Positions 51,715 to 59,928 of a stretch of DNA of 64,000 nucleotides are shown here, piece after piece (the stretch's first letter is position 1; each line of letters begins with the position of its first letter). The notes beneath the pieces are model-generated. The model was not told where the DNA came from. It made no database searches and saw nothing but the letters and a program-made list of their open reading frames with translations. This stretch comes from Sphingobium sp. 15-1. Lineage in GTDB: Bacteria; Pseudomonadota; Alphaproteobacteria; Sphingomonadales; Sphingomonadaceae. The position numbers were made by a program, and so were the translations under genes. The stretch is taken from contig NZ_JABXJG010000001.1 of the NCBI RefSeq assembly GCF_013375535.1, positions 1,426,001 to 1,490,000 of the forward strand, in the 5' to 3' direction.

Positions 51715-51746
51715 CGTCATGCTGAACTTGTTTCCGCATGACGACT
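51715..51746. repeat. Palindromic repeat family A (compact copy)
   Basis: CGTCATGCTGAACTTGTTTC then CGCATGACG form a near-perfect hairpin. It lies in the gene-free region 51474-52014, next to the composite element. Confidence 0.8.
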
Positions 51747-51748
51747 AG

Positions 51749-51978
51749 GCGGCGTGGACGAATTCAAGACCCGCCGAACTGAGTGATTTGTTTGAGAAAC
51801 GGACGATCTGCTTGTGCCGTTTTCTCGCAACGTGCTCCTGCGCAGGCAGGAGCCCAGCCCCGCGCTTGGCGGATCACCGTACCGTCTGATCTGGGCTCCT
51901 GCCTGCGCAGGAGCATGTTGCGCTCAATGGCTAAGAATAGCCATTTCCCGACATGCCGAATTTGTCCACGCGGCCTAG
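51749..51978. repeat. Composite repeat: family C enclosing family B
   Basis: The C arms (GCGTGGACGAATTCAAGACC at about 51752 and GAATTTGTCCACGCGGCCTA ending at 51978) enclose a family B element (51829-51932). The layout is repeated almost in full at 57813-58075. No gene was found in 51474-52014. Confidence 0.88.
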
Positions 51979-52014
51979 CAATCACCCCATCGGCAAAAAC
52001 AATAACCGACCGGC

Positions 52015-52563
52015 CTAATTCGCCTTGCTCAAATCCACCTTCTCGACCCATTCGGGATAGAAGGTCGGCTCCCGGTTCGACCATCCGACCGCCGTCGCCG
52101 CCGCTTCGCTGATCGACTGGAGCAACGCCCGGCGCTTTTCCGGATGGAGATGCGGCAAACTCGCCGCCGCGCAGAACGCCCCTGGCAGCCACGGCCGGGC
52201 CCCCGCCCCCAGCAGCCGCTCATAGAGAAAGCGATAGGCCGAAAAACTGCACAGCCGGTCCTGCCCCAGATCGAAGGCGGAAATCGTCACCAGCGGCGCC
52301 ATGAACGGCTCCATCTGGTCCAGCCCGCTATCGTCGGGGACGCGCGCCTTGATCTCCTCAAGCCGCCCATAAATCCGCGCCTGCGCCCGGATGCTCGCTT
52401 CCTCCACCATGTCCCGCGACCACAGCTTCATGGCGTCGCGCCGGTGGAGGCCGATGTCCAGCGATCTTCGGATATAGCGCTGCGTAGCGGCCGGGAAACT
52501 GGCGAATTCACGCAATTCCGCCAGGGTGATGGCCCCGTCCGCTGGTCTTGCACTCGTGCCCAT
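52015..52563 (-). CDS. Conserved-type hypothetical protein
   Basis: A 182-residue soluble protein starting MGTSARPADGAITLAELREF. It is mostly helical, with EEASIRAQARIYGRLEEIKA in the middle and CSFSAYRFLYERLLGAGARP in the second half, ending in WSNREPTFYPEWVEKVDLSK. No signal or membrane segment. I do not recognise the family. The start at 52563 is the first ATG that gives a plausible sequence. It is encoded downstream of the TonB-dependent receptor on the same strand with a 159-bp gap. Confidence 0.55.
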   Translation of the reverse strand: MGTSARPADGAITLAELREFASFPAATQRYIRRSLDIGLHRRDAMKLWSRDMVEEASIRAQARIYGRLEEIKARVPDDSGLDQMEPFMAPLVTISAFDLGQDRLCSFSAYRFLYERLLGAGARPWLPGAFCAAASLPHLHPEKRRALLQSISEAAATAVGWSNREPTFYPEWVEKVDLSKAN

Positions 52564-52722
52564 GCTTTTGCCCTCCGACTTCAAGTCGTAAGCAGAACAT
52601 GCGCCCGATATGGTTACTGCAAGCTTAAGCGCCGGTTCTGCCGACAAGCACAAGGAATCATTTTTCTTTGTGCAGCGCAACATGTAATTTTTATGAATGC
52701 GCCCAATCGAGTAACGAAGCGG

Positions 52723-55083
52723 TCACCCACCCCACTTGGTCCGCAGCGTCACGCCAATGGTGCGCGGCTCGCTGGGCGTTCCGACGATCAGCCCGCTATT
52801 CCCGGCCTGCACCGTCAGATTCTGCATATAGTCCTTATCGAACAGATTGCGTGCGAACACCGCCAATTCCCAATGCGGCGACCGATAACCGACGCTGCCA
52901 TTGACCAGCGTATAGCCCTTGATGATGGTATAGGCCGACCCGGTGGCTTCCCCCAAGACGCGGGTCCGCGTCACCGCATCGCCCCGCAGGAACAACTCGC
53001 CCTCACGCGTTCCAAGCGCCAGCGGCACATGATATTCGCCACCCGCCGATCCGACCCATTTCGGCAGGCCCGGCAGCCCCTGCCCCGTCAGGTCGCACTG
53101 CGCCGTGCCCGTGCCGGTCCGCTCGATCGGGCAAGGCCCCTTGGGGTAATTTGCATATTTACCGTCCGAATAAGCGCCCGATGCCCGCAAGGTCAGCCGC
53201 GACCCGATCTGCGCCGCCGCGTCGAACTCGATGCCCTTCACCCTCACCTTGGGAATGTTGGCGAGATAGCTGCGCAGCGCCACCGTGGCCGAACTATCGA
53301 CCACATTCGCCTGAAAATCCGTCACGTCGATATGATAGGCGTCGATATTGAAGGTCAGCGCATCATGGAACAGCCGCGTCTTGAACCCCGCTTCCCAGGT
53401 GGTGTTCGTCTCCGGCCGGACGACGGCGGTGGTCAGCACTGCCTGGTTGGAGGCATTGACCGGCAGACCCGACATGTTGATCCCGCCCGACTTCTGCCCC
53501 TTGGCGAAGCTGACATAGCCCATGATCCCCTCCATCACATCATAGGCGACATTCACTCGTCCCGAGGCGCTGCCATCGCCATCATGCGCGCTATAGCTCT
53601 GCGCCCGCAGGATCGACTGCTGGTCCGCCTGCAACGCCACCGTCGGCGCCACCCCGCCAAAGGTCCGCACGTCATAGACGCCGTCCTTCTCCTCATAGGT
53701 ATAGCGAATCCCGCCCGTGATCGCGAGGCGCTCCACCGGCCGCCAGGTCACTTCCCCGAAAATGCCGTAGCTTTCGCTGCGGAAATCGGTCCGCCCGTCG
53801 GTCTGATAACCATCGAGCAGCGCCGCCGTCCGCGTCGCACTCGCTGGCAGCAACCAATAAGTCGCCAGCGGCCCATAAATGCTGATCGGCCGCCCGGTGA
53901 TCTTCTGATGGAAATAATAGAGCCCCGCCACATATTCGACCGGCCCCGGCACATTGGACCCGATCCGGAACTCCTGGCTGAACTGGTCCTGCCGCGAGGG
54001 AATATGCTGCGTCGTCTGGATGTGCAGCCCGGTATAGTCGCGATCGTTCGCCGCATCCCAGTTCCAGAAGCGCCATGCGCTGATCGAGGTCAGCGTCGTC
54101 CCACCCAGCTTCCAGTCGGCGGTCGCGGACACTCCGCCCTCATCGGTATCCACGCCCAAGGGCGCGTCATTACTCGTCACCCGGTCATAGGGATTGAAGC
54201 TCGGCGGCGCATAAGGCCCACCCGGCGCATTGGCCGCCAGCGAAGCATAGCGCTGCGCGGCAGGCTTCAAGGTCGGCGCCACCCGCACGAAAAGCTGCGC
54301 GCAGCAATCATTCCTGAAATTCGCCCAATCCCCGATCAGCCGAAGCGAAAAGTCCGGCGAAGGCTGGAACAGCAACTGCCCGCGAATGGCGTCATTGCGG
54401 ATATTATTCTGATGCTCGCCCCGCACCACATTCCAGATATAGCCATCCTGCCGCGTTACCGACCCCGACAGCCGGAAGGCCAGCACATCGCCCGCAACCG
54501 GCCCCGTCACCGCCGCCTTGGCCTGCACGAAATCGCGGCTTCCATAGGAAAGCTCCGCCTCCGCCCCGAAATCGAAGCCCGGCTTCTTCGTGACGATGCT
54601 GATCGCGCCCGCCACGCTGTTCTTCCCGAACAAGGTGCCCTGCGGCCCGCGCAGCACCTCCACCCGCTCGACATCGGCAAAGTCGAACGCCGCCGTCGCC
54701 GGCCGCGCATGATAGACCCCATCGACATAGAAGCCCACGCCCGGCTCCAGCCCGTCATTGGCCTGGCTCACCGCCACCACGCTCGACCCCAGCCCGCGGA
54801 TGGTGAAGGCGGTGTTGCGCGGATTGGCCGAACTATAATTGAGCGCGGGCACCAACTGGCTCAACTGGTTGGTGTTGACCGTATAGGTCCGCGTCAACTC
54901 CTCACCACCGACCAGGCTCAGCGAAGCGGGCACATCCTGCGGGTCCTCCTCCCGCAACCGCGCCGTGACGAAGATCACACCCTCCGCCGCATCTTCGGCT
55001 TCCGGAATCTGCGCCCACGCAACCGCCGGAACCGCCACCGAAGCCAGAACCGCCGCCAAAACGCTCCGCGAACCGAATGTCAT
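52723..55083 (-). CDS. TonB-dependent receptor
   Basis: A 786-residue outer-membrane receptor. A signal peptide (SVLAAVLASVAVPAVAWA) and a TonB box-like EGVIFVTARL lead into the plug (PASLSLVGGEELTRTYTVNT, ADVERVEVLRGPQGTLFGKN, AGAISIVTKKPGF) and a 22-strand barrel ending VGTPSEPRTIGVTLRTKWGG. It imports a substrate with TonB-ExbBD energy. A candidate ModE box lies about 50 bp upstream, and a ModE-like regulator gene is adjacent on the same strand, which suggests molybdenum-related control; the substrate is not known. Confidence 0.9.
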   Translation of the reverse strand: MTFGSRSVLAAVLASVAVPAVAWAQIPEAEDAAEGVIFVTARLREEDPQDVPASLSLVGGEELTRTYTVNTNQLSQLVPALNYSSANPRNTAFTIRGLGSSVVAVSQANDGLEPGVGFYVDGVYHARPATAAFDFADVERVEVLRGPQGTLFGKNSVAGAISIVTKKPGFDFGAEAELSYGSRDFVQAKAAVTGPVAGDVLAFRLSGSVTRQDGYIWNVVRGEHQNNIRNDAIRGQLLFQPSPDFSLRLIGDWANFRNDCCAQLFVRVAPTLKPAAQRYASLAANAPGGPYAPPSFNPYDRVTSNDAPLGVDTDEGGVSATADWKLGGTTLTSISAWRFWNWDAANDRDYTGLHIQTTQHIPSRQDQFSQEFRIGSNVPGPVEYVAGLYYFHQKITGRPISIYGPLATYWLLPASATRTAALLDGYQTDGRTDFRSESYGIFGEVTWRPVERLAITGGIRYTYEEKDGVYDVRTFGGVAPTVALQADQQSILRAQSYSAHDGDGSASGRVNVAYDVMEGIMGYVSFAKGQKSGGINMSGLPVNASNQAVLTTAVVRPETNTTWEAGFKTRLFHDALTFNIDAYHIDVTDFQANVVDSSATVALRSYLANIPKVRVKGIEFDAAAQIGSRLTLRASGAYSDGKYANYPKGPCPIERTGTGTAQCDLTGQGLPGLPKWVGSAGGEYHVPLALGTREGELFLRGDAVTRTRVLGEATGSAYTIIKGYTLVNGSVGYRSPHWELAVFARNLFDKDYMQNLTVQAGNSGLIVGTPSEPRTIGVTLRTKWGG

Positions 55084-55134
55084 GATGCCCCCTCTTTTAG
55101 TCGGGGAGGCCCCTACACGGCCCGCAAATGATTC

Positions 55135-55156
55135 GCTATATATAATCGTATATAGC
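55135..55156. promoter_or_regulatory. Candidate ModE box upstream of the TonB receptor
   Basis: Perfect 8-bp arms GCTATATA and TATATAGC are separated by six bases (TAATCG), the layout of ModE operators (CGTTATATA-type arms with 6-8 bp spacing). It lies 52 bp before the receptor start and downstream of the regulator gene. Confidence 0.62.
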
Positions 55157-55167
55157 ATCCAACACGC

Positions 55168-55197
55168 CATGTTCCTGCGAAGGCAGGAACACAAAAC
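55168..55197. repeat. Fragment of repeat family B
   Basis: CACGCCATGTTCCTGCGAAG then GCAGGAACAC: one terminal hairpin of family B, beside the ModE-like box. Confidence 0.65.
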
Positions 55198-55215
55198 ATC
55201 ATCCCATCAAAGACA

Positions 55216-55587
55216 CTATTCCCCGCCGTCCCCCTGCGCCGGCAGCGGCTCCAGCCGCACTTCCGCCGCCAGATCGGGCCAGTGCGCCGCATCAGCCACA
55301 CCCGTCACCGCCGCCTGCATCGCCCGAAAGCGCGCCAAAATCCCCACGCCATAGTCGGTCAGCCGCGCCCCCTCGCTCGACGTCGCGACCAGCGGCATGG
55401 CCCAGCAGCGGTTCATCACATCCACCAGCATCCAGCACCGCCGGTAGCTCATCCGCAGCTTCCGCCCGGCCGCAGAGATCGACCCCTCACTGGCGATCGC
55501 GTCCAGCAGGTCGGCCTTGCCCGGCCCCATGGCGATCTCCGCACCACAATAAATCTGTATCTTGATCTTCAACGCCGGCCCACTCAT
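55216..55587 (-). CDS. ModE-like winged-helix transcriptional regulator
   Basis: A 123-residue protein equal to the N-terminal DNA-binding domain of ModE. The helix-turn-helix region is LLDAIASEGSISAAGRKLRM and SYRRCWMLVDVMNRCW; KIKIQIYCGAEIAMGPGKAD starts the wing fold. It lacks the C-terminal Mop/TOBE domain that binds molybdate in full ModE, so how it senses metal is unclear. It is directly upstream of the TonB receptor (about 130 bp, with a ModE-type palindrome), so it likely regulates that gene. ATG 55587 (MSGPALKIK) is used. Confidence 0.83.
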   Translation of the reverse strand: MSGPALKIKIQIYCGAEIAMGPGKADLLDAIASEGSISAAGRKLRMSYRRCWMLVDVMNRCWAMPLVATSSEGARLTDYGVGILARFRAMQAAVTGVADAAHWPDLAAEVRLEPLPAQGDGGE

Positions 55588-55647
55588 GCGCCGCTTATGC
55601 CACGCCAGGCCAAGAAGGCCAATGCATGGGCGTGAACATCCCACCTC

Positions 55648-55740
55648 CGTCACCCCGGGCTTGACCCGGGGTCCCGCTGCCTTCGGCTAGGCCCGGACGG
55701 GAGAAGAAAAGCGGAACCCCGGATCAAGTCCGGGGTGACG
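55648..55740. repeat. Palindromic repeat family G
   Basis: CGTCACCCCGGGCTTGACCC to CAAGTCCGGGGTGACG, matching 2692-2782 in both arms and order. Confidence 0.85.
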
Positions 55741-55783
55741 AGCGCCGACGGCAGCTAATGACCATCCCCAACCGACCGACAAC

Positions 55784-56035
55784 CTACCCCAACCGACGCT
55801 CCAGCACCGCGCCGATCATGCTGCGCCACACGGCCACATCGCCCGCCTGCGCCATTTGCGCATCGGGTTCGCGCAACGTGTGCAGGATCGCATAGGCGTC
55901 GTCGACATGATCCTTCCAACTGGCGTCGACTGCGCTCGCCGCGTGCGGATCGCTGCCCTCGCCGTTCAGGCTGAGCTGGCGCCCGGCCAATACGCGGGCG
56001 ATACGCTCGATCGCGGGAGTGGCGGAAGTCGGCAT
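55784..56035 (-). CDS. Small conserved-type hypothetical protein
   Basis: An 83-residue soluble helical protein starting MPTSATPAIERIARVLAGRQ. SWKDHVDDAYAILHTLREPD and VWRSMIGAVLERRLG complete it. AGGAG precedes ATG 56035. No recognised family or partner; similar short proteins occur in sphingomonads. Confidence 0.65.
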   Translation of the reverse strand: MPTSATPAIERIARVLAGRQLSLNGEGSDPHAASAVDASWKDHVDDAYAILHTLREPDAQMAQAGDVAVWRSMIGAVLERRLG

Positions 56036-56116
56036 ATGAAGTGGCTCCTCTCACCTGCGGGAAGGCCGCGTCGCCGCCGCCTTCCCCACCGATCATATCA
56101 TGATTTACCGCCTCGT

Positions 56117-56344
56117 CTATCGCTCGTCCTTCTTATGCTCCCCGTCCGGAAAGCCGGAAGACGGCACCGGATCGCCATGGTCTCCCGGCGCGGTCGCGGC
56201 GGGCGGATCGGACGCATCCATGCTATCCTTCAATCCTTCGTCCAGCTTCTCCTCCTGGGTCACGGCATGGTCCTGCGCATCCGTCGGGCGCTTGTCGTCC
56301 GCTTCCTCGCGGCTGTTGGGACGAATATCCGTCTTCTCGCTCAT
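56117..56344 (-). CDS. Small hydrophilic protein
   Basis: A 75-residue acidic protein (MSEKTDIRPNSREEADDKRP ... DGEHKKDER) rich in Asp, Glu, Lys and Pro and without hydrophobic segments, probably disordered. It may be a stress-related or cytoplasmic filler protein; no function recognised. The reading frame from ATG 56344 is preferred over a longer upstream start at 56380. It faces the divergent histidine-kinase gene. Confidence 0.6.
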   Translation of the reverse strand: MSEKTDIRPNSREEADDKRPTDAQDHAVTQEEKLDEGLKDSMDASDPPAATAPGDHGDPVPSSGFPDGEHKKDER

Positions 56345-56521
56345 CCTATACTCCTCTCCGGCGCGGCAGAAGCGCCTCAACGGATCAACGGACGGCGGCG
56401 GAAGCCGGTTCCCCAGATCGCCCCTCGCCTATCGCCCCCTATCGACCAACGCATGGAACCCTTCGACCAGCTTCACCGCCAAGGGGCGACAGACCGCCCG
56501 CCCTGTCCTAGACTTCCGCCC

Positions 56522-57631
56522 ATGAGCATAAAAAATGAAGACGGCGAGCCGGGCGTGCCGCCGACGGTCGCACTTTATTCGATACTGGGTTTCTGGTTCT
56601 TCTATGCGGTGCTGGTGACGCTGCGCGCCTCCGTCATGGGGTTCGAGGCGCAGGGGGCCATGGCCACCCGCCGCGCCGTGGTGACGGTGATCGGCATCGT
56701 CGTCACCTGGGTCCTCTATCTCTGCCTGCGCCGCTTCGACCGCAAGCCGCTCGCGACGCGCATCGTCGCCGCCTTCACCCTCGCCGCCCCCTTCGCGCTG
56801 GCGACGGCGGCAGCCAATTTCTACGTCTTCAACATCTACGACCCGGCCTCACTCTTCCCCGACGCCGATTATCAGAAATATGCCAGCGAACAGGGTTTCG
56901 CCCTGATGCAGATCGTGGAGGACGCGATCAGCCGCTATTTCTTCCTCGCCGCCTGGGCCGGTCTGTATCTCGCCCTTTCCTACGCCAGCGAAGCCCACCG
57001 CACCGAACGCCGCGCCGTCCGGCTGGAACAGGCCGCGCAACAGGCTGAACTGCGCTCCCTGCGCTATCAGGTGAACCCGCATTTCCTGTTCAACACGCTG
57101 AACTCGCTCTCCTCGCTGGTCATGAAGAACCGGCGCGACGAGGCGGAACAGATGATCCTCTCCCTCTCCAATTTCTACCGCACCAGCCTGACCGGCGACC
57201 CGCTGGAGGATGTGTCCTTGGAGGAGGAGGTCCATCTCCAGAAACTCTATCTGGACATCGAAGCGGTCCGCTTCCCCGATCGCCTGTCGACGAGCATCCG
57301 CATTCCGGACGGACTGCTCAATGCCTGCGTCCCCGGCCTGATCCTGCAACCGCTGGTCGAAAATGCGATCAAATATGGCGTGTCACGCACCTCCAGCCCC
57401 GTCACCATCGCCATCGCCGCGCGGGAGGAGGACGGCATGCTCCACATCAGCGTCACCGACAATGGCGACAAGCCGCCCAGCGAAGCCGACGCAGGCAGCG
57501 GCATCGGCCTCGCCAATGTGCGCGACCGCCTGACCGCACGCTTCGGCGCGCAGGGCCGGATCGACTACGGCCCGCGCCCCGGCGGCGGCTTCGCCGTCGA
57601 CCTGACCCTCCCCATCATCCGCCGAAGCTAG
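56522..57631 (+). CDS. LytS-type sensor histidine kinase
   Basis: A 369-residue membrane histidine kinase of the LytS/YehU type. Hydrophobic helices near residues 14-35, 50-70, 80-105 and 130-155 form the N-terminal sensor. The H-box is YQVNPHFLFNTLNSLSSLV; the ATPase part has LILQPLVENAIKYGV (N-box) and GSGIGLANVRDRL (G-box). It should phosphorylate the LytTR regulator encoded at 58150. The stop TAG (57629-57631) overlaps the first bases of a palindromic repeat. The kinase and regulator are now 518 bp apart. Confidence 0.9.
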   Translation: MSIKNEDGEPGVPPTVALYSILGFWFFYAVLVTLRASVMGFEAQGAMATRRAVVTVIGIVVTWVLYLCLRRFDRKPLATRIVAAFTLAAPFALATAAANFYVFNIYDPASLFPDADYQKYASEQGFALMQIVEDAISRYFFLAAWAGLYLALSYASEAHRTERRAVRLEQAAQQAELRSLRYQVNPHFLFNTLNSLSSLVMKNRRDEAEQMILSLSNFYRTSLTGDPLEDVSLEEEVHLQKLYLDIEAVRFPDRLSTSIRIPDGLLNACVPGLILQPLVENAIKYGVSRTSSPVTIAIAAREEDGMLHISVTDNGDKPPSEADAGSGIGLANVRDRLTARFGAQGRIDYGPRPGGGFAVDLTLPIIRRS

Positions 57632-57749
57632 GCTGTATCGACATTCAGCTATTTCGTACGATTGGAGCAAACTTCATTCCCAATCGTCATGCTGAACTTG
57701 TTTAGCATGACGTCGCTTATATTTGTAAGCTGAATGCCGATACAGCCTA
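57630..57749. repeat. Nested palindrome: outer arms around family A copy
   Basis: GGCTGTATCGACATTCAGCT (57631-57650) and AGCTGAATGCCGATACAGCC (57728-57747) are inverted arms around a family A copy (57685-57712). The kinase stop codon is in the left edge. Confidence 0.83.
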
Positions 57750-57815
57750 GAGCGATTTCCAAGTGATCGGCATCGATCGCTGGTTAAGAAATCGCGGCAA
57801 ACAAAGGATTTAGAG
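57748..57815. repeat. Palindromic repeat family E
   Basis: TAGAGCGATTTCCAAGTGAT to GGATTTAGAGCG, similar to 36078-36142. It begins at the last bases of the preceding nested palindrome. Confidence 0.65.
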
Positions 57816-58075
57816 CGACGTGGACAAATTCAAGACTCGCCGGATTGAATGATTTGGGTGGAGAGCAGACGTTGAGGTTCGGTCTGGATACACCGTGCTC
57901 CTGCGCAGGCAGGAGCCCAGTTCAGACGGTGCGATGATCCACTAAGGGCGGGACTGGGCTCTCACGAGCCACGCGTCTCGTTCGAGTGCCTTCGCAGGAG
58001 CACGGTGCGCTCAATGGCTAAAAATGACCGCAACTGGCCATTTCCCGACATTCCTAATTTGTCCACGCGGCCTTA
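57813..58075. repeat. Composite repeat: family C enclosing family B
   Basis: C arms GCGACGTGGACAAATTCAAG and CTAATTTGTCCACGCGGCCT enclose a family B element (57892-58012). The same nested structure is at 51749-51978. The region 57632-58149 has no gene. Confidence 0.88.
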
Positions 58076-58149
58076 GGGTGGGCGGATATTCCGTCCGGGA
58101 TGGAACAGAATCTCCACACCCTTGGCGCAATCTGTGAAAGGTTGAACCG

Positions 58150-58893
58150 ATGCCCATCCGAACGCTGATCGTCGACGACGAACCCCTGGCGGTCGAACGC
58201 CTCCAGATGCTCTGCGCCCGCGAGCCGCGCATCGCCCTGGTCGGCACGGCCAGCGACGGCGAGGCGGCGCTTCGCCTGATCGAAGGGCTGGAGCCTGACC
58301 TGGTGATGCTCGACATCGCCATGCCGCTGCTCGACGGCATCGGCGTGGCGCGGGCGACCTCACGCATGGGCATCTGCCCCGCCGTGATCTTCGTCACCGC
58401 GTTCGAGGGCTTCGCGGTGGAGGCGTTCGACCTCGCCGCCGTGGACTATCTGCTGAAACCAGTCGCCCATGAACGCCTCGCCCGCGCCATCGACCGCGTC
58501 GAACAGGCGCTGGGCAACCGCCCCACGCCCTCCCCCGCCACCAGCACGGAGGATGAACCCGAATGGGCCGAGGAATTCTGGGTGCCGCACCGCTCCGAAC
58601 TGATCCGCATCGGCGCCGCCCAGATCGACCGGATCGAGGCGGAACGCGACTATATGCGCCTGCATGTGGGGGCCAACAGCTACCTCCTGCACCAGACGAT
58701 CAGCTCACTGGAAAACCGGCTGGACCCGCAGCAATTCGTCCGCCTGCACCGGTCCCATATCGTGCGCCGCGACCATATCGCCCGCCTGCGCCACGACGGC
58801 AGCGGCGTCTGGTCGGCCTGCCTGGCCGACGACACGGAAATCCGCATCGGCCGCACCTATCTGGCCAACGCCCGCGCCATGACCGGCCGCTAA
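58150..58893 (+). CDS. LytTR-family response regulator
   Basis: A 247-residue two-component regulator. The receiver domain has the acidic pocket LIVDDEPLAVERL, phosphoacceptor Asp in PDLVMLDIAMP, VTAFEGFAVEAF and the conserved Lys in DYLLKPV. The C-terminal LytTR DNA-binding domain runs from about 135 to 245 (VPHRSELIRIGAAQIDRIEA, LHRSHIVRRDHIARLRHDG). It is the likely partner of the LytS kinase upstream. The operon has been separated by palindromic repeats. Confidence 0.93.
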   Translation: MPIRTLIVDDEPLAVERLQMLCAREPRIALVGTASDGEAALRLIEGLEPDLVMLDIAMPLLDGIGVARATSRMGICPAVIFVTAFEGFAVEAFDLAAVDYLLKPVAHERLARAIDRVEQALGNRPTPSPATSTEDEPEWAEEFWVPHRSELIRIGAAQIDRIEAERDYMRLHVGANSYLLHQTISSLENRLDPQQFVRLHRSHIVRRDHIARLRHDGSGVWSACLADDTEIRIGRTYLANARAMTGR

Positions 58894-58904
58894 CCCCTTT
58901 CATT

Positions 58905-58962
58905 CCTCCCCATCAAAGATGGGGAGGGGGACCGCCGCCAAAGGCGGTGGTGGAGGGGAACT
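58905..58962. repeat. Palindromic repeat family H
   Basis: CCTCCCCATCAAAGATGGGG then ACCGCCGCCAAAGGCGGTGG and GGAGGGG, a copy of 33097-33156, following the regulator gene. Confidence 0.75.
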
Positions 58963-59009
58963 GGCACGACCTCACCCCACCCTTCTCCATCCCGACATGG
59001 GAGAAAACA

Positions 59010-59040
59010 AAAAAGGCCCGGCATCCACCGGGCCTTTCTT
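59010..59040. terminator. Bidirectional rho-independent terminator
   Basis: AAAGGCCCGG and CCGGGCCTTT arms around CATCCA, with A tract on the left and TTT on the right. It lies between the convergent regulator and UrcA genes. Confidence 0.85.
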
Positions 59041-59059
59041 CAAAACTCAAAGGAAAAAC

Positions 59060-59395
59060 TCAGTTCCCCGCGCCGACCGGCTTTTCCTTGCTCATATCGG
59101 CAAAACGCTCACCATCGCCTGCCTTGGCGATCGCCAGCTCCACCGAGCTACGCACATGGGCGGCGGCAACCGACTGACATTTCTTGATCTCGGCCGAGGT
59201 CGCGCCATGCTCGCAGACTTTCCACGCGGCCCGCCAGATGCGTCCCTTCAGGACATTCTGCCCCTTCGCGCTCGACAGATCCAGATCGTGGTAGCGAACA
59301 TCGGCAGTCTTGCCGTTGGACTGGAATTCAACGGCCGAAGCCGTGGTGGCGACGCCCAGCAGAGCGGCGGCGGCGATCATTTTCGCGGCGATCAT
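59060..59395 (-). CDS. UrcA family protein
   Basis: A 111-residue secreted protein with a signal peptide (MIAAKMIAAAALLGVATTASA). VRYHDLDLSSAKGQNVLKGR and the two Cys (WKVC and KKCQSVAAAHV) are the UrcA family pattern, found in sphingomonads and other proteobacteria; its role is unknown. The mature protein is about 90 residues, with a conserved Cys pair likely joined by disulphide. It lies convergent with the LytTR regulator. Confidence 0.85.
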   Translation of the reverse strand: MIAAKMIAAAALLGVATTASAVEFQSNGKTADVRYHDLDLSSAKGQNVLKGRIWRAAWKVCEHGATSAEIKKCQSVAAAHVRSSVELAIAKAGDGERFADMSKEKPVGAGN

Positions 59396-59607
59396 GGCAA
59401 TGTCTCCTCAACTATATCCTGTCCGCTCGCAGCGGACCTCAGGCGAAGAGAAGAGCGGCCTCAACGAACAGATCATCATCCCTGTCTTCGCTCATTCTGT
59501 CTTAGGCCGATCGCCCATGCACCGCTTTCCGCTTTCGACCGGCGCCCCTCCCCGTCGGCCAACGACCGTCCTGTCGACCAAATGCAGTCTGGCTTGGACG
59601 AACGACA

Positions 59608-59646
59608 ATTTTACGTTAAAAAAACAAGCTTTCCCTAGCGTAAAAT
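59608..59646. promoter_or_regulatory. Inverted repeat with ATTTTACG/CGTAAAAT arms
   Basis: Perfect 8-bp arms (59608-59615 and 59639-59646) enclose 23 AT-rich bases. The half sites resemble the fadD palindrome (TTTACG/CGTAAA) but spacing differs. The region 59396-59928 has no gene. Confidence 0.45.
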
Positions 59647-59673
59647 TACAAATGTCCAACAAGCAGGGCACAT

Positions 59674-59711
59674 AAAAAAGCACCCCCGGCGCAAGGGAAG
59701 GCCGGGGGTGC
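59674..59711 (-). terminator. Strong rho-independent terminator
   Basis: Perfect 11-bp arms GCACCCCCGGC and GCCGGGGGTGC around a 10-base loop, followed on the minus strand by TTTTTT. It is about 220 bp past the RlpA stop, longer than a usual 3' end. Confidence 0.85.
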
Positions 59712-59928
59712 ATCCAGGAAGCTGTCGGGCTCTCCGGGATCTCTTTTTCAAATTGTTATCAGCGAGACGGCCTCGCATCGGACGAACCGTATCGGGCCAT
59801 CGCTGTATCGGCTCGCATCATAACACCAGCGCCGGAAGACCGTTTTTTCCCATTCGATGATCCGCCGACCCGCCCCGCCCGGCAGCATTCGCCGGGGACG
59901 AACCGACAACAGGCTTCCACGAACGACA

